A stretch of 64,000 nt of DNA from Thiocapsa marina 5811 (GTDB taxonomy: Bacteria > Pseudomonadota > Gammaproteobacteria > Chromatiales > Chromatiaceae), in NCBI RefSeq assembly GCF_000223985.1, contig NZ_AFWV01000019.1:23265-87264 (forward strand), in the 5' to 3' direction. Positions 28,142-37,576 of the stretch are shown here, piece by piece. How positions within the stretch are numbered: position 1 is the stretch's first letter; each line of letters begins with the position of its first letter. The translations under genes and the position numbers were made by a program. The notes under the pieces are model-generated. The model was not told where the DNA came from, made no database searches, and saw nothing but the letters and a program-made list of their open reading frames with translations.

Positions 28142-28234
28142 GGTCGGTGAGTCGCCGGACGTGATGAAAGCGCTCGGCTCGCTCGGATGCGTACATCGCA
28201 CCCGAGCACCGTCGAAGAAGCCGAGGAGGCCGAC

Positions 28235-30979
28235 CTACACCTTATAGATCTTGATCGCGGTCTTCTTGAAATCCTCCTCCTTGGAGATCGGACAGGTGGC
28301 GTCGATACAGAGCTTATTGACGAACACCGATTCGTCGAAGAAGGCCATGAAGCTATAGCCTCGCGGCGGACGATTTCGGCCTGTCGTCTCGATCACCGCC
28401 TTGATCTTGCCACGCCGGGACTCGATCCAGACCGCATCCTGACTTTTCAGACCGCGCTCCTCGGCATCCTTCTCGTTCATGTCCAGGACCGCCGCCGGCA
28501 TGGCCCGATGCAGCTCGGGGACGCGTCGCGTCATGGTGCCGGTATGCCAGTGTTCGAGCAGTCGCCCGGTGCAGAGCCAGAGGTCGTAGTTTCCGTCGGG
28601 TGATTCGACCGGCGCGGCATAGGGTCTGAAGAAGATCTTCGCCTTGCCGGGGAATTTGGTCTTCTCCTGCGTCGTTGGACCCGTCAAATTACCGGTCACC
28701 AGCTCCTTCATCGCGCCGCCGTAGAACTCGATCTCCCCGTTCTTCACATAGGGGTCGTATTTGGCGTTGAAGCGCCACGGCGTCTCTTTACCGTCGACGA
28801 CGGGCCACCGCAGCCCCCGCACATCGTCTTGATAATAGACATCGAAGGGCGCGAGGTCGTGGTGATGACCGCGCCCGAAGGCGGCGTACTCTTCGAACAG
28901 CGCCTTTTCCACAAACCAATCCACACCGAGATGCTTGACCGTGTGATTGTCGTGTCCTTTGGCGACCGGATCGGGCCAGGCAAACGCCTTGTTCTCCGGT
29001 GTCTCGAAGAGCGCTTCATATAAGGTCATCTCGGGTCGATAACCCATCTCCTGCGCCGCCGACATCACGTCGGGGAGTTTTCCCTCTTCGAATCCCTCGT
29101 CCTCGAGACCGGGAATGGCCTGCTCCTTCCAGACCTCCGCCAGGGTAAGACGTTTGGAAAACTCGAGGATCTGCCACAGATCACTGCGCGCGTCCCCGGG
29201 CGGCGGCACCTGCTCGCGCCAGACCTGCGTGCGTCGCTCGGCGTTACCGTAGCCGCCCCATTTCTCGAAGATCATGGCGACGGGCAGGATCAGATCGGCG
29301 ACCTTGGCCGAGATGCTCGGATAGGCATCGGAGACGACGATGAAGTTGTCCTGCTCGCGTGCCGCCTTCAGCCAATGGTTGGCATTGGCGACATGCTGGA
29401 ACGGATTATTGACCTGCACCCAGATCCACGAGATGGAGCCGTCTTCCAGATCACGCATGATCTTGGTGATGTGGCTCCCGGGTTTCGGGTTGAGCGTCTT
29501 GGGCGGCAGCTTCCAAGTCTGCTCGGTGATGTCTCGATGCTTGGGGATGTTCACGACCATGTCGGCCGGCAAACGGTGACTGAAGGTGCCGACCTCGCGC
29601 GCGGTGCCGCAGGCGGAGGGCTGGCCGGTCAGGGAGAAGGGGCTGTTGCCGGGCTCGGCGATCTTCCCCAACAAGAGATGCACACTGTAGATCTGCTCGT
29701 TGACCCAGGTTCCGCGCACATGCTGATTGAAGCCCATGGTCCAGAAACTGACCAGCTTGCGCTTCGGGTCGGCGTAGAGATCCGCCAGACGCACGAGCTT
29801 GGCCTTGAAGGCATCCAAAGATTCTTCGGAGTCGCCCTTGGCCAGCTCGGCGACAAAATCCAGGGTATAGGGCTCGACCCCGGTCTTGAAGTCATCGAAG
29901 CCGACCAGCCAGTGTTTTCCCGCGGTCGCGGTATTGCTCTGTGCGATCGTGTGCACCTGCTCGGGATCCAGTCCGAGCCCGATCGCCTCGTCCCGCGTCA
30001 GTGTCACCTCGACCTCGCGCGCCTGGATATCCTTCTCGGCTTCGAACGCGAACTTATCGGTCGCACGCATCCCGTAACCGATGTCTGTGGGCCCGGCGCA
30101 AAAGACACAGTGCGCATCGACGAAGGCTTGATTCACGGCATCGCGTTGGATGATCTCGCGCGCAAGGTAGTTCAGCAGTGCCGTGTCGGTGTTCGGTTTG
30201 ATGATGATCTCGAGATCCGATCCTTCCGATGTCATGTTTCGAAAGGTCGTGATATTGACGACCTTCATCTCGGGATGACTTAGGCGGCGGTCGATCACAC
30301 GTTGCCAGAGGACCGGATGGGCCTCGGCCATATTCGCGCCCCAGGCAACGGCCGTATCCGTGTATTCGATGTCGTCGTAGTTGCCGGGCGGCTCGTCGAT
30401 GCCGAAGACCTGCATGAATGCCGCCACCGCCGAGGCCATGCAATTGCGCGCATTCGGATCGATGTTGTTGCTGCGAAAACCGGCCTTCATCAGCTTGGTC
30501 ATCGCATAGCCTTCCTGGATCAACCATTGGCCGGAGCCGATGACGCCGATCCCGGTCGGACCTTTTTCCTCGTAGGCCTTCTTGAACTGGATCGCCATCT
30601 CGTCGAAGGCCTGATCCCAGGTCACCGGCGTGAACTTGCCCTTCTTGTCGAACCGGCCGTCGGTCATCCGCATCAAGGGCTGCGTCAGGCGATCCTTGCC
30701 GTAGAGGATCTTGCCGTTGAAATAACCCTTCACACAGTTCAGACCGCGATTGACCGGGGCGTCTGGATCGCCCTTGGTCGCGACGATCTTGCCGTCTTGG
30801 GTCGCGATCATGATCCCGCAACCCACGCCGCAGAAGCGGCAGACGCCTTTATCCCAGCGCCAGTCCTGCTCGGTCTCGGCCGCCGCCACGGCGGCGATGC
30901 GGCTGATCGGGATTCCGACGGAAATGGCCGTCGCGGCTGCAACGCCAGATTTCAAAAAGGTACGGCGGCTAAGCTCCAT
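28235..30979 (-). CDS. napA: NapA, catalytic subunit of periplasmic nitrate reductase
   Basis: [20 protein letters not shown] is a twin-arginine signal; AGGAGGA five bases upstream supports the ATG at 30977-30979 rather than the one just before it. The 914-aa enzyme binds one [4Fe-4S] ([11 protein letters not shown]...GLNCVKGYF) and molybdenum bis-MGD, with the Mo-ligand region [13 protein letters not shown]. Nitrate is reduced to nitrite in the periplasm. At 914 aa it is longer than the roughly 830-aa enterobacterial type and closer to the campylobacter/Wolinella length, matching the A-G-H-B gene order. Late motifs include [20 protein letters not shown]. Confidence 0.96.
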   Translation of the reverse strand: MELSRRTFLKSGVAAATAISVGIPISRIAAVAAAETEQDWRWDKGVCRFCGVGCGIMIATQDGKIVATKGDPDAPVNRGLNCVKGYFNGKILYGKDRLTQPLMRMTDGRFDKKGKFTPVTWDQAFDEMAIQFKKAYEEKGPTGIGVIGSGQWLIQEGYAMTKLMKAGFRSNNIDPNARNCMASAVAAFMQVFGIDEPPGNYDDIEYTDTAVAWGANMAEAHPVLWQRVIDRRLSHPEMKVVNITTFRNMTSEGSDLEIIIKPNTDTALLNYLAREIIQRDAVNQAFVDAHCVFCAGPTDIGYGMRATDKFAFEAEKDIQAREVEVTLTRDEAIGLGLDPEQVHTIAQSNTATAGKHWLVGFDDFKTGVEPYTLDFVAELAKGDSEESLDAFKAKLVRLADLYADPKRKLVSFWTMGFNQHVRGTWVNEQIYSVHLLLGKIAEPGNSPFSLTGQPSACGTAREVGTFSHRLPADMVVNIPKHRDITEQTWKLPPKTLNPKPGSHITKIMRDLEDGSISWIWVQVNNPFQHVANANHWLKAAREQDNFIVVSDAYPSISAKVADLILPVAMIFEKWGGYGNAERRTQVWREQVPPPGDARSDLWQILEFSKRLTLAEVWKEQAIPGLEDEGFEEGKLPDVMSAAQEMGYRPEMTLYEALFETPENKAFAWPDPVAKGHDNHTVKHLGVDWFVEKALFEEYAAFGRGHHHDLAPFDVYYQDDVRGLRWPVVDGKETPWRFNAKYDPYVKNGEIEFYGGAMKELVTGNLTGPTTQEKTKFPGKAKIFFRPYAAPVESPDGNYDLWLCTGRLLEHWHTGTMTRRVPELHRAMPAAVLDMNEKDAEERGLKSQDAVWIESRRGKIKAVIETTGRNRPPRGYSFMAFFDESVFVNKLCIDATCPISKEEDFKKTAIKIYKV

Positions 30980-31035
30980 CATTCCTCCTCGATCTCGTTC
31001 TATTTCTTGATCGCTCACCCGCTCAAGTCGGGTAA

Positions 31036-31049
31036 GGATGCGGTTTAGG
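31036..31049. repeat. end fragment of the AAACCGCG repeat
   Basis: Only the terminal ...ATGCGGTTTAGG remains. The bases 31045-31047 are the napD stop codon on the minus strand. Confidence 0.45.
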
Positions 31050-31323
31050 ATTCGGCCATCTCCGCAGGGATCGCATCCCGTTCCGGCGGTGTTTCGTCGA
31101 AGACGTGGTAGACCATCTCGGCCAGCATCACGCCGGGTAATGCCTTGATGCGGCAGAGTGCGGCGACCTCCCCTTCGACCGTCTCGGCCTCCTGTACGAC
31201 CACGATCCGCCCGGTCGCAGGCTCCACGTGATGGACCTCGACGCCGGGCAACACATTGAGCGCTCGCGTTGCGTCCTCGACTCGGGCGGGCGGGACGACG
31301 ACCAGGATGCCTGAGAGATTCAT
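31045..31323 (-). CDS. napD: NapD, NapA signal-peptide chaperone
   Basis: This 92-aa protein ([47 protein letters not shown]...) has the small ferredoxin-like NapD fold pattern. NapD binds the twin-arginine leader of NapA in the cytoplasm and holds back export until cofactor loading. It is first in the minus-strand nap operon, 65 bp from napA, with an FNR-type box about 70 bp upstream of its start. Its stop codon coincides with a repeat end. Confidence 0.9.
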   Translation of the reverse strand: MNLSGILVVVPPARVEDATRALNVLPGVEVHHVEPATGRIVVVQEAETVEGEVAALCRIKALPGVMLAEMVYHVFDETPPERDAIPAEMAES

Positions 31324-31390
31324 CGGTGGGTTTCCGGGCTCGGTTTGGTTTTGACTGTCCGGACGCTAGCGCCGCAGCTGACGAGAAACC

Positions 31391-31404
31391 TTGATTCTCA
31401 TCAA
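31391..31404. promoter_or_regulatory. FNR/ANR-type box upstream of napD
   Basis: TTGAT-TCTC-ATCAA is a perfect match to the FNR/ANR/Dnr half-site pair TTGATnnnnATCAA. Its centre is about 74 bp upstream of the napD start in the 212-bp divergent gap with nasT. It predicts oxygen- or NO-responsive control of nap. Confidence 0.75.
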
Positions 31405-31535
31405 GAATCGCCAGCGAATGATCCGAGCCTGCCAAGGCTTCGCCGAGCCGAGTTGAGTCTGGCTCGTTGTTTGCATCTGCTGATCTCTAGGCCAACGGTC
31501 GCTCGAGTGTTGGTTTTTTCTCGGAGTAGTCCCCG

Positions 31536-32117
31536 ATGTCGATCCGAATCATGCTTGTGGACGCGCGTCCTGACCGGCGCGAGGTGCTCGGACCGGCCTT
31601 GAGTGCGGAGGGGTTCGACGTGGTGGCCTGTGTGGATCCGGACGAGGGGCTCCTGAGTGCGGTGGTGCGTTTCGCGCCTGACGTGGTGCTGATCGATATC
31701 GACTCGCCGAGCCGGGATACCCTGGAGAACCTCCGCACCGTTCAGGCGCATCAACCTCGCCCCATGGTGATGTTCACGCAGGACGACGCCAACGAGAGCA
31801 TCCGACGCGCGATCGAGGCCGGTGTCAGCGCCTATGTCGTCGACGGAATCGAGCGGCGGCGCGTCCGCCCCATCGTCGAGGCGGCGATGGCGCGTTTCAG
31901 CCAGTTTCAGGCACTTGAGAAGGAGCTTCTCGAGACTCGAGGCAAGCTGGCGGAGCGCAAGCTCATCGAGCGTGCCAAGGGAATCATCATGAAGCAGCAG
32001 GGGTTGTCAGAGGACGCGGCCTTCCAGGCGATGCGGCGGCTGGCGATGCGTAAGAACAAGAGGTTGGCCGAGATTGCCGAAAGCGTGATTTCGGCGTCCG
32101 AGTTGTTCGAGCCTTAA
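31536..32117 (+). CDS. nasT: NasT-type ANTAR-domain antitermination regulator
   Basis: This 193-aa protein has an N-terminal receiver-like domain (MSIRIMLVDARPDRREVL..., DVVLIDIDSPSRD), then a coiled linker (ALEKELLETRGKLAERKLIERAKGIIM), and a C-terminal three-helix ANTAR domain (QGLSEDAAFQAMRRLAMRKNKRLAEIAESVI). ANTAR proteins bind paired stem-loops in nascent RNA and prevent terminator formation; NasT does so for nitrate assimilation genes and is held inactive by NasS without nitrate. The downstream nrtA leader contains such a terminator. Its TAA stop lies inside TTAAACCGCG, the end of a dispersed repeat. Confidence 0.93.
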   Translation: MSIRIMLVDARPDRREVLGPALSAEGFDVVACVDPDEGLLSAVVRFAPDVVLIDIDSPSRDTLENLRTVQAHQPRPMVMFTQDDANESIRRAIEAGVSAYVVDGIERRRVRPIVEAAMARFSQFQALEKELLETRGKLAERKLIERAKGIIMKQQGLSEDAAFQAMRRLAMRKNKRLAEIAESVISASELFEP

Positions 32118-32200
32118 ACCGCGTTTAGGGGGGTGCCGGGGTACTTCGGGATTTGGTTTCGGCCTTGCGGGCGCCTGACGCGTCGGCGTTACGCGGTTTA
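32114..32200. repeat. short AAACCGCG palindromic repeat after nasT
   Basis: An 87-bp unit opens TTAAACCGCG and closes CGCGGTTTA. The opening contains the nasT stop codon (32115-32117). Confidence 0.7.
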
Positions 32201-32447
32201 AATCATTGATAAAATATGGAATTCTTGCGCTGCGTGAGACAGAAGTCATCGGAGCAGCGCTTTGGGCCGTTCGTTTTGGTGCGCGGGAGGGCGCTCTGCA
32301 CCGAGGATGGCCGGTCCTGAACGGCAACACGCGTCTATTGAATCGCCGGTGCTGACGACAACCTTACTCGACCAGCCAGCAAAACTCTTTTTTAAATCAA
32401 TTAGCTCGAACTTTCGAATTGATCGATGCAACGGCCTCCTGGCGTTT

Positions 32448-32462
32448 TGGCATCGATTCTGC
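32448..32462 (+). promoter_or_regulatory. candidate sigma-54 promoter of the nrt operon
   Basis: TGGCATCGATTCTGC has the GG and GC doublets at the -24/-12 spacing of the sigma-54 consensus (TGGCACG-N4-TTGC), with three mismatches. It lies about 285 bp upstream of nrtA and before the structured leader. I did not find a clean NtrC site near it. Confidence 0.45.
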
Positions 32463-32522
32463 GTAACATCACTGACGATCACCCAACGGCGGGCGGATCG
32501 GAAGATCGTGATCCAGACAGAC

Positions 32523-32702
32523 GACGTCCCTCGGAGCCTGTAGGCAACAGCGACGTCTCGTTTCGACCGAGTGGGCCCACGTGCGGTCGCGACACCCGGT
32601 CGTCGGATCCAAAAACAGTTTCGGCATGGTCATGGCGGCCGTGCCACCGGACAAAGGCGTCCATCGTGCAGCGCTCAGCGTTGCTTGGTGGACGCCTTTT
32701 TT
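32523..32702 (+). ncRNA. structured nrtA leader, candidate NasT antitermination target
   Basis: Stem-loops seen in order: GACGTC (32523-32528) with GACGTC (32552-32557), enclosing GCC-TGTA-GGC (32536-32545); then CGACCG (32564-32569) with CGGTCG (32584-32589); then GGCATGG with CCGTGCC around 32622-32644; then the terminator stem at 32655-32697. Several upstream hairpins plus a terminator just before the first gene, in an operon headed by nasT, is the known arrangement for ANTAR control. Exact P1/P2 hexaloops were not assigned with certainty. Confidence 0.55.
32655..32702 (+). terminator. leader terminator upstream of nrtA
   Basis: AGGCGTCCA (32655-32663) pairs with TGGACGCCT (32689-32697), with an inner GCAGCGC/GCGTTGC stem, and TTTTTT follows (32697-32702). 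It lies 46 bp before nrtA, so it would block the operon unless antitermination occurs. Confidence 0.8.
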
Positions 32703-32748
32703 CGTTTTCCGGTTTCCGTTTCATGCCTTGCTACCGACAGAGGTCAAC

Positions 32749-34155
32749 ATGCGCAATCAAGACAGACCCGAACATCAGACCCGCGGCGTCCTGCCGACGC
32801 GCCTTGCCGCGGCCGGCATCGCCGCGCTCATGCTGAGCCTGGCGGCCCGCGCATCGGCGGAGGCGCTCGGCCCGCCCGAGAAAGAGGATCTCAAGCTCGG
32901 CTTCATCAAGCTCACCGATATGGCGCCGCTCGCTATCGCCTACGAGAAGGGCTTTTTCGAGGACGAAGACCTCTTCGTCACTCTGGAGGCCCAGGCCAAT
33001 TGGAAGGTGCTGCTCGATCGCGTCATCGACGGCCAGCTCGACGGCGCCCACATGCTGGCCGGCCAGCCCTTGGCCGCGACCATCGGCTTCGGGACCGAAG
33101 CGCCGATCGTCACACCGCTCAGCATGGATCTGAACGGGAACGCCATCACCGTCTCGAACGCCGTGTGGGAGCAGATGAAGCCGCACGTGCCGAAGATGGC
33201 CGACGGCCGTCCGGAGCATCCGATCAAGGCCGATGCGCTCAAGCCCGTCGTGGAGAGCTTCAAGGCCGCGGGCAAACCCTTCAAGATGGGCATGGTCTTC
33301 CCGGTCTCGACACACAACTACGAGCTGCGCTACTGGCTCGCCGCCGGCGGGCTGAACCCCGGCTACTACGCACCCCATAAGAACGACACCGACGGGCAGA
33401 TCGACGCCGACGTGTTGCTCTCGGTGACCCCGCCCCCGCAGATGCCCGCCACCATGGAGTCCGGCACCATCGACGGCTACTGCGTCGGCGAGCCCTGGAA
33501 CCAGCAGGCGGTCTTCATGGGGATCGGCGTCCCCGTGATCACCGACCATGAGATCTGGCCGTACAACCCCGAGAAGGTTTTCGGCATGACCGCCGCGTTC
33601 GTCGAGGCCAACCCCAACACGGCCGTGCGGATCGTCAAGGCGATGCTTCGGGCCGCCAAGTGGCTCGACGAGAACGACAATGCCAACCGCGCCGAGGCGG
33701 TCAAGATCCTCTCGCGGCCGAACTATGTCGGCGCGGACGAGGCGGTGATCGCCGCCTCCATGACCGGCACCTTCGAGTACGAGAAGGGCGACAGCCGCGA
33801 TGTCCCGGACTTCAACGTCTTCTTCCGCCACAACGCGAGCTACCCCTACTACTCGGATGCCGTCTGGTATCTCACCCAGATGCGCCGCTGGGGTCAGATC
33901 GCCGAGCCCAAGTCCGACGACTGGTACATGGAGACGGCCAAGCAGGTCTATCGGCCCGATCTCTACCGCCTGGCTGCCGAATCATTGATCGCCGACGGTC
34001 TGATGGAGGCGTCCGACTTCCCGGACTTCGACACCGAGACCGGATTCAAACCGACACAGACCGGATTCATCGACGGCATCGACTACGACGGCACCCGTCC
34101 GAACGCCTATCTGGAGCAGTTCTCGATCGGGCTGAAGGGCGACAAGCAGTTGTAA
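32749..34155 (+). CDS. nrtA: NrtA, nitrate ABC transporter substrate-binding protein
   Basis: The ATG at 32749 (after GAGGTCAAC) gives 468 aa with an N-terminal export signal (...[18 protein letters not shown]). The body is NrtA/CmpA-like: [53 protein letters not shown] (here [15 protein letters not shown]), [42 protein letters not shown]. It captures nitrate (or nitrite) in the periplasm for the NrtB/NrtD transporter. The longer upstream frame overlaps the terminator and is not coding. Confidence 0.94.
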   Translation: MRNQDRPEHQTRGVLPTRLAAAGIAALMLSLAARASAEALGPPEKEDLKLGFIKLTDMAPLAIAYEKGFFEDEDLFVTLEAQANWKVLLDRVIDGQLDGAHMLAGQPLAATIGFGTEAPIVTPLSMDLNGNAITVSNAVWEQMKPHVPKMADGRPEHPIKADALKPVVESFKAAGKPFKMGMVFPVSTHNYELRYWLAAGGLNPGYYAPHKNDTDGQIDADVLLSVTPPPQMPATMESGTIDGYCVGEPWNQQAVFMGIGVPVITDHEIWPYNPEKVFGMTAAFVEANPNTAVRIVKAMLRAAKWLDENDNANRAEAVKILSRPNYVGADEAVIAASMTGTFEYEKGDSRDVPDFNVFFRHNASYPYYSDAVWYLTQMRRWGQIAEPKSDDWYMETAKQVYRPDLYRLAAESLIADGLMEASDFPDFDTETGFKPTQTGFIDGIDYDGTRPNAYLEQFSIGLKGDKQL

Positions 34156-34227
34156 CGCACGGCCTGAAGCGTCCGGCGACGGGAGAGCCCCAAGCCGGAC
34201 GCGAGCCCATCGAATCCGGAGAACACC

Positions 34228-35259
34228 ATGTCGAACATCGACGTCACCGCGAAGACCTACGACTTGCCCTGGCTCGCGCGGGCTATGGACTGGCTCGCCG
34301 GAGACGGTGCCGAGCGCGCCGCCGGCGGCTTGACCCGCCATCTGTTGCTGCCTGCGGTCGGGATCGGCCTCTTTCTGATGCTTTGGGCTGCCGCGGCCTC
34401 GCAGATCCAGACCTCGCTCGGCCAGTTGCCCGGGCCGACTCAGGTCTGGGCCCAATCCGTAGCGCTCTGGGATGAGCACCGCGAGGAGCGCGCCCGCGAG
34501 GCCGCCTTCGACGAACGCGTCGAGCAGCGCGCTGAACGTGCCATCGCAAGGGGTGCCTCGGATGAGGAGATCGCCAAGATCCGAGCCCGCGGCTACACGG
34601 GTGCGCCGACCTTCTTCAGCCAGATCTGGACCAGTCTGGTGACGGTCATGGTCGGCTTCCTGCTCGCATCCTTGATCGCGATCCCGCTCGGCATCCTCTG
34701 CGGGATGAGCGCGGCGGTCTATGCGGCGGTCAACCCCTTGATCCAGATCTTCAAACCGGTCTCGCCGCTCGCCTGGCTGCCGCTTGTCACCATCATCGTC
34801 AGCGCCGTCTATGTGACCGACGACCCGCTCCTTGCCAAGTCGTTCATCATCTCGGCGATGACGGTGACCCTGTGCTGTCTCTGGCCCACGGTGATCAACA
34901 CGACCGTCGGGGTCGCGACGGTCGATCGTGACCTGATGAACGTCAGCCGCGTTCTGCGGCTGTCTTGGTTCAAGCAAACGGTCAAGATCATCCTGCCCTC
35001 GGCCTTGCCGATGATCTTCACGGGTCTGCGGCTGAGCCTCGGGATCGGCTGGATGGTGCTGATCGCCGCGGAGATGTTGGCCCAGAACCCCGGCCTCGGG
35101 AAGTTCGTCTGGGACGAGTTCCAAAACGGCAGCTCCAACTCGCTGGCGCGGATCATGGTCGCCGTGCTCGTGATCGGCTTCATCGGCTTCGCGCTCGACC
35201 GCGGCATGCTGATGCTCCAGCGCCGCGTCTCCTGGGACAAGACGGCGGTGCTGCGATGA
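34228..35259 (+). CDS. nrtB: NrtB, nitrate ABC transporter permease
   Basis: This 343-aa inner-membrane permease has a first TM near residues 38-60, a charged insertion (about residues 85-125, EEHREERAREAAFDERVEQ-like), then five or so helices. The ABC-permease EAA-type loop reads LMNVSRVLRLSWFKQTVKIILPSALPMIFTGLRLSLGIGWMVLIAAEML. It forms the channel for nitrate uptake with NrtD. It lies 72 bp after nrtA, and GGAGAACACC precedes the start. The charged hydrophilic insert is longer than usual for the family and might reflect regulation. Confidence 0.92.
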   Translation: MSNIDVTAKTYDLPWLARAMDWLAGDGAERAAGGLTRHLLLPAVGIGLFLMLWAAAASQIQTSLGQLPGPTQVWAQSVALWDEHREERAREAAFDERVEQRAERAIARGASDEEIAKIRARGYTGAPTFFSQIWTSLVTVMVGFLLASLIAIPLGILCGMSAAVYAAVNPLIQIFKPVSPLAWLPLVTIIVSAVYVTDDPLLAKSFIISAMTVTLCCLWPTVINTTVGVATVDRDLMNVSRVLRLSWFKQTVKIILPSALPMIFTGLRLSLGIGWMVLIAAEMLAQNPGLGKFVWDEFQNGSSNSLARIMVAVLVIGFIGFALDRGMLMLQRRVSWDKTAVLR

Positions 35260-35311
35260 CAAGACCTGCCGATTGCTCCGCCCCCACGACCGTCGCACGA
35301 GGATCCAAGAC

Positions 35312-36157
35312 ATGTCTGCCTATCTGAGCATCGATCGGGTCGGGATCACCTTCCCGACGCCGAAGGGACCGCTCGAGGTCCTGAAGGACATCAAGCTCGA
35401 CATCGCCCAGGGCGAGGTCGTCTCGCTTATCGGCCATTCGGGCTGCGGCAAATCGACCGTGCTGAACATCGTCGCCGGGCTGCTCGAAGCGAGCGTCGGC
35501 GGCGTGCTCCTTGAAGAGCGCGAGGTGAAGTCGCCGGGGCCGGACCGCGCCGTCGTCTTTCAGCAGCACTCCCTGCTGCCCTGGCTGAGCGTCTACGACA
35601 ACGTCCGCCTGGCCGTCGACCAGGTGTTCGGCCGCAGCAAGAGCCGCAAGGAACGGCATGAGTGGACCCTGCACAACCTGGATCTGGTGCATATGGGCCA
35701 TGCGTTGGAGCGCCGCCCCGCAGAGATCTCGGGCGGGATGAAACAGCGCGTCGGCATCGCCCGCGCACTGGCCATGGAGCCTAAGGTCCTGTTGATGGAC
35801 GAGCCTTTCGGCGCGCTGGACTCGCTCACGCGCACTCACATGCAGGACTCGCTGCTGGAGATTCAGGCACGGCTCAACAACACCGTCATCCTGATCACCC
35901 ACGACGTCGACGAGGCCGTGCTGCTCTCCGACCGCATCGTGATGATGACCAACGGTCCTTCAGCGACCGTCGGGCGGATCCTGGAGGTCGATCTGCTGCG
36001 CCCCCGCGACCGACTGGCGCTCGCCGAGGATCCGACCTATCACCACTACCGCGCCGAGGTCGTGAAGTTCCTCCACGAGCGCCACGCGCCCGCGGTCGGG
36101 CAGTCCGCCCGGGCGGCGCGCGAGCGTCCGACACTGCGCCTCGCGGCGAACGGTTAA
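35312..36157 (+). CDS. nrtD: NrtD/NrtC-type nitrate ABC transporter ATPase
   Basis: The 281-aa ATPase starts MSAYLSIDRVGITFP. Motifs: Walker A GHSGCGKSTV, Q-loop VVFQQHSLLPWLSVYDNV, signature SGGMKQRVGIARALAME, Walker B VLLMDEPFGALDSLT, and switch His ILITHDVDEAVLLSDRIVMM. It powers nitrate import through NrtB. It lacks the C-terminal NrtA-like domain that cyanobacterial NrtC has; instead a separate NrtA-like protein is encoded immediately downstream, 14 bp away. Confidence 0.93.
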   Translation: MSAYLSIDRVGITFPTPKGPLEVLKDIKLDIAQGEVVSLIGHSGCGKSTVLNIVAGLLEASVGGVLLEEREVKSPGPDRAVVFQQHSLLPWLSVYDNVRLAVDQVFGRSKSRKERHEWTLHNLDLVHMGHALERRPAEISGGMKQRVGIARALAMEPKVLLMDEPFGALDSLTRTHMQDSLLEIQARLNNTVILITHDVDEAVLLSDRIVMMTNGPSATVGRILEVDLLRPRDRLALAEDPTYHHYRAEVVKFLHERHAPAVGQSARAARERPTLRLAANG

Positions 36158-36171
36158 GGGAGCACACATCC

Positions 36172-37521
36172 ATGAGCATCATCCCCGATTGGCTCAGACG
36201 CAGCGCCCACGCCGGCGGGCGCGACGGACTGGAAAAGACACGCCTGACGCTCGGCTTTATCCCGCTGACGGACTGCGCGCCGCTGGTCATCGCCAAAGAG
36301 CGCGGCTTCTTCGAGAAGTACGGCCTGGACGTGGAGCTCTCCAAGGAGACCTCGTGGGCCAACGTCCGCGACAAGGTCAGCATCGGCATCCTGGATGGCG
36401 CCCACATGCTCGCACCCATGCCGATCGCGAGCACGCTCGGCATCGGTCCGGTCGAAAAACCGACCGTCACGGCGCTGAGCCTGGATCTGAACGGCAACGC
36501 CATCACGGTCTCGCAGGCGCTCTACGAGCGGATGCGCGAGCTGGATCCGGGCGCCATGAACCATCGGCCTTACTCGGCGGTGGCCTTGAGGCAGGTGATC
36601 GAGGAGCGGCGTGCCCAAGGCGGCAAGCCGTTGACCTTTGCGGTGGTCTTCCCGGTTTCGACCCATGCTTACGAGCTGCGCTATTGGATGGGCGCCGCCG
36701 GGATCGATCCGGACACCGACGTGCGGCTGCTGGTGGTCCCGCCGCCGCAGATGGTGACCCAGCTGCGCGCCGGCAACATCGACGGCTTCTGTGTCGGCGA
36801 GCCTTGGAATTCGGTCGCCGTCGCCGAGGGTCTGGGGCGTGTCCTCATCACCAACTACGAGCTCTGGAACAACAACCCCGAGAAGGTCTTCGGGGTCAAT
36901 CTCGAGTGGGCCGAGCAGTATCCGAATACACACCGCGCCCTGCTCATGGCCCTGTTGGACGCGGCGCGCTGGACCGATGCGCCCGAGAATCGCCCGAGCG
37001 TCGCCGAGCTGATCGCGCCGAGTCGCTATATCAACGCGCCGGTCGAGATCGTGCGTCAGTCCATGACCGGCACCTTCCGCTATGCGCTCGACGAGGCACC
37101 GGTCGCGATGCCCGATTTCAACGTCTTCTTCCGCTTCGCGGCGACCTATCCCTGGCGCTCCCACGCGCTCTGGTTCCTGACCCAGATGGTGCGTTGGGGC
37201 CAGATCGAGAAGCCGCTCGACCTGGCCGCCGTCGCTGCGGAGGTCTATCGGCCGGACCTCTATCGCGAGGCGGCCGATGCCCTGGGTCTCGCCTCCCCCG
37301 CCCTCGACCACAAGCGCGAGGGTCTGCACGCGCGCGGCTGGATGCTCGAAGAGGCCACCATCCCGTTGGCGATGGGGCCGGATCGCTTCTTCGACGGATC
37401 GACCTTCGATCCCGCCGATCCGGTCGGGTACATCGCCGGTTTCGATGTTCAGCAGCGCGCCTGCTCGCTCGAGGCGCTGGCGGCGGCGAACGGCGGCCCG
37501 GCCGAGACGGCGACGCTCTGA
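36172..37521 (+). CDS. nasS: NasS-like cytoplasmic nitrate-binding protein
   Basis: This 449-aa relative of NrtA has no signal peptide (MSIIPDWLRRSAHAGGRDGLEKTRLTLGFIPLTDCAPLVIAKERG). It keeps the ligand-binding landmarks [52 protein letters not shown] and NIDGFCVGEPWNSVAV. Cytoplasmic NrtA homologues act as NasS, the nitrate sensor that sequesters NasT. The alternative is a split-off equivalent of the NrtC regulatory domain, favoured by its position right after the ATPase gene. Both readings predict a nitrate-sensing role. NasS usually lies beside nasT; here the transporter genes separate them. Confidence 0.8.
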   Translation: MSIIPDWLRRSAHAGGRDGLEKTRLTLGFIPLTDCAPLVIAKERGFFEKYGLDVELSKETSWANVRDKVSIGILDGAHMLAPMPIASTLGIGPVEKPTVTALSLDLNGNAITVSQALYERMRELDPGAMNHRPYSAVALRQVIEERRAQGGKPLTFAVVFPVSTHAYELRYWMGAAGIDPDTDVRLLVVPPPQMVTQLRAGNIDGFCVGEPWNSVAVAEGLGRVLITNYELWNNNPEKVFGVNLEWAEQYPNTHRALLMALLDAARWTDAPENRPSVAELIAPSRYINAPVEIVRQSMTGTFRYALDEAPVAMPDFNVFFRFAATYPWRSHALWFLTQMVRWGQIEKPLDLAAVAAEVYRPDLYREAADALGLASPALDHKREGLHARGWMLEEATIPLAMGPDRFFDGSTFDPADPVGYIAGFDVQQRACSLEALAAANGGPAETATL

Positions 37522-37576
37522 GGCCGGCGGCAATGCGCCCCGACACACGGATTCCCGACGCGGAGAACCAAACACG

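Noticed and set aside
32270..32310. NtrC enhancer (GGTGC...GCACC) upstream of nrtA
   Set aside because: The half-sites are 15 bp apart and face the wrong way for the GCAC-N7-GTGC consensus.
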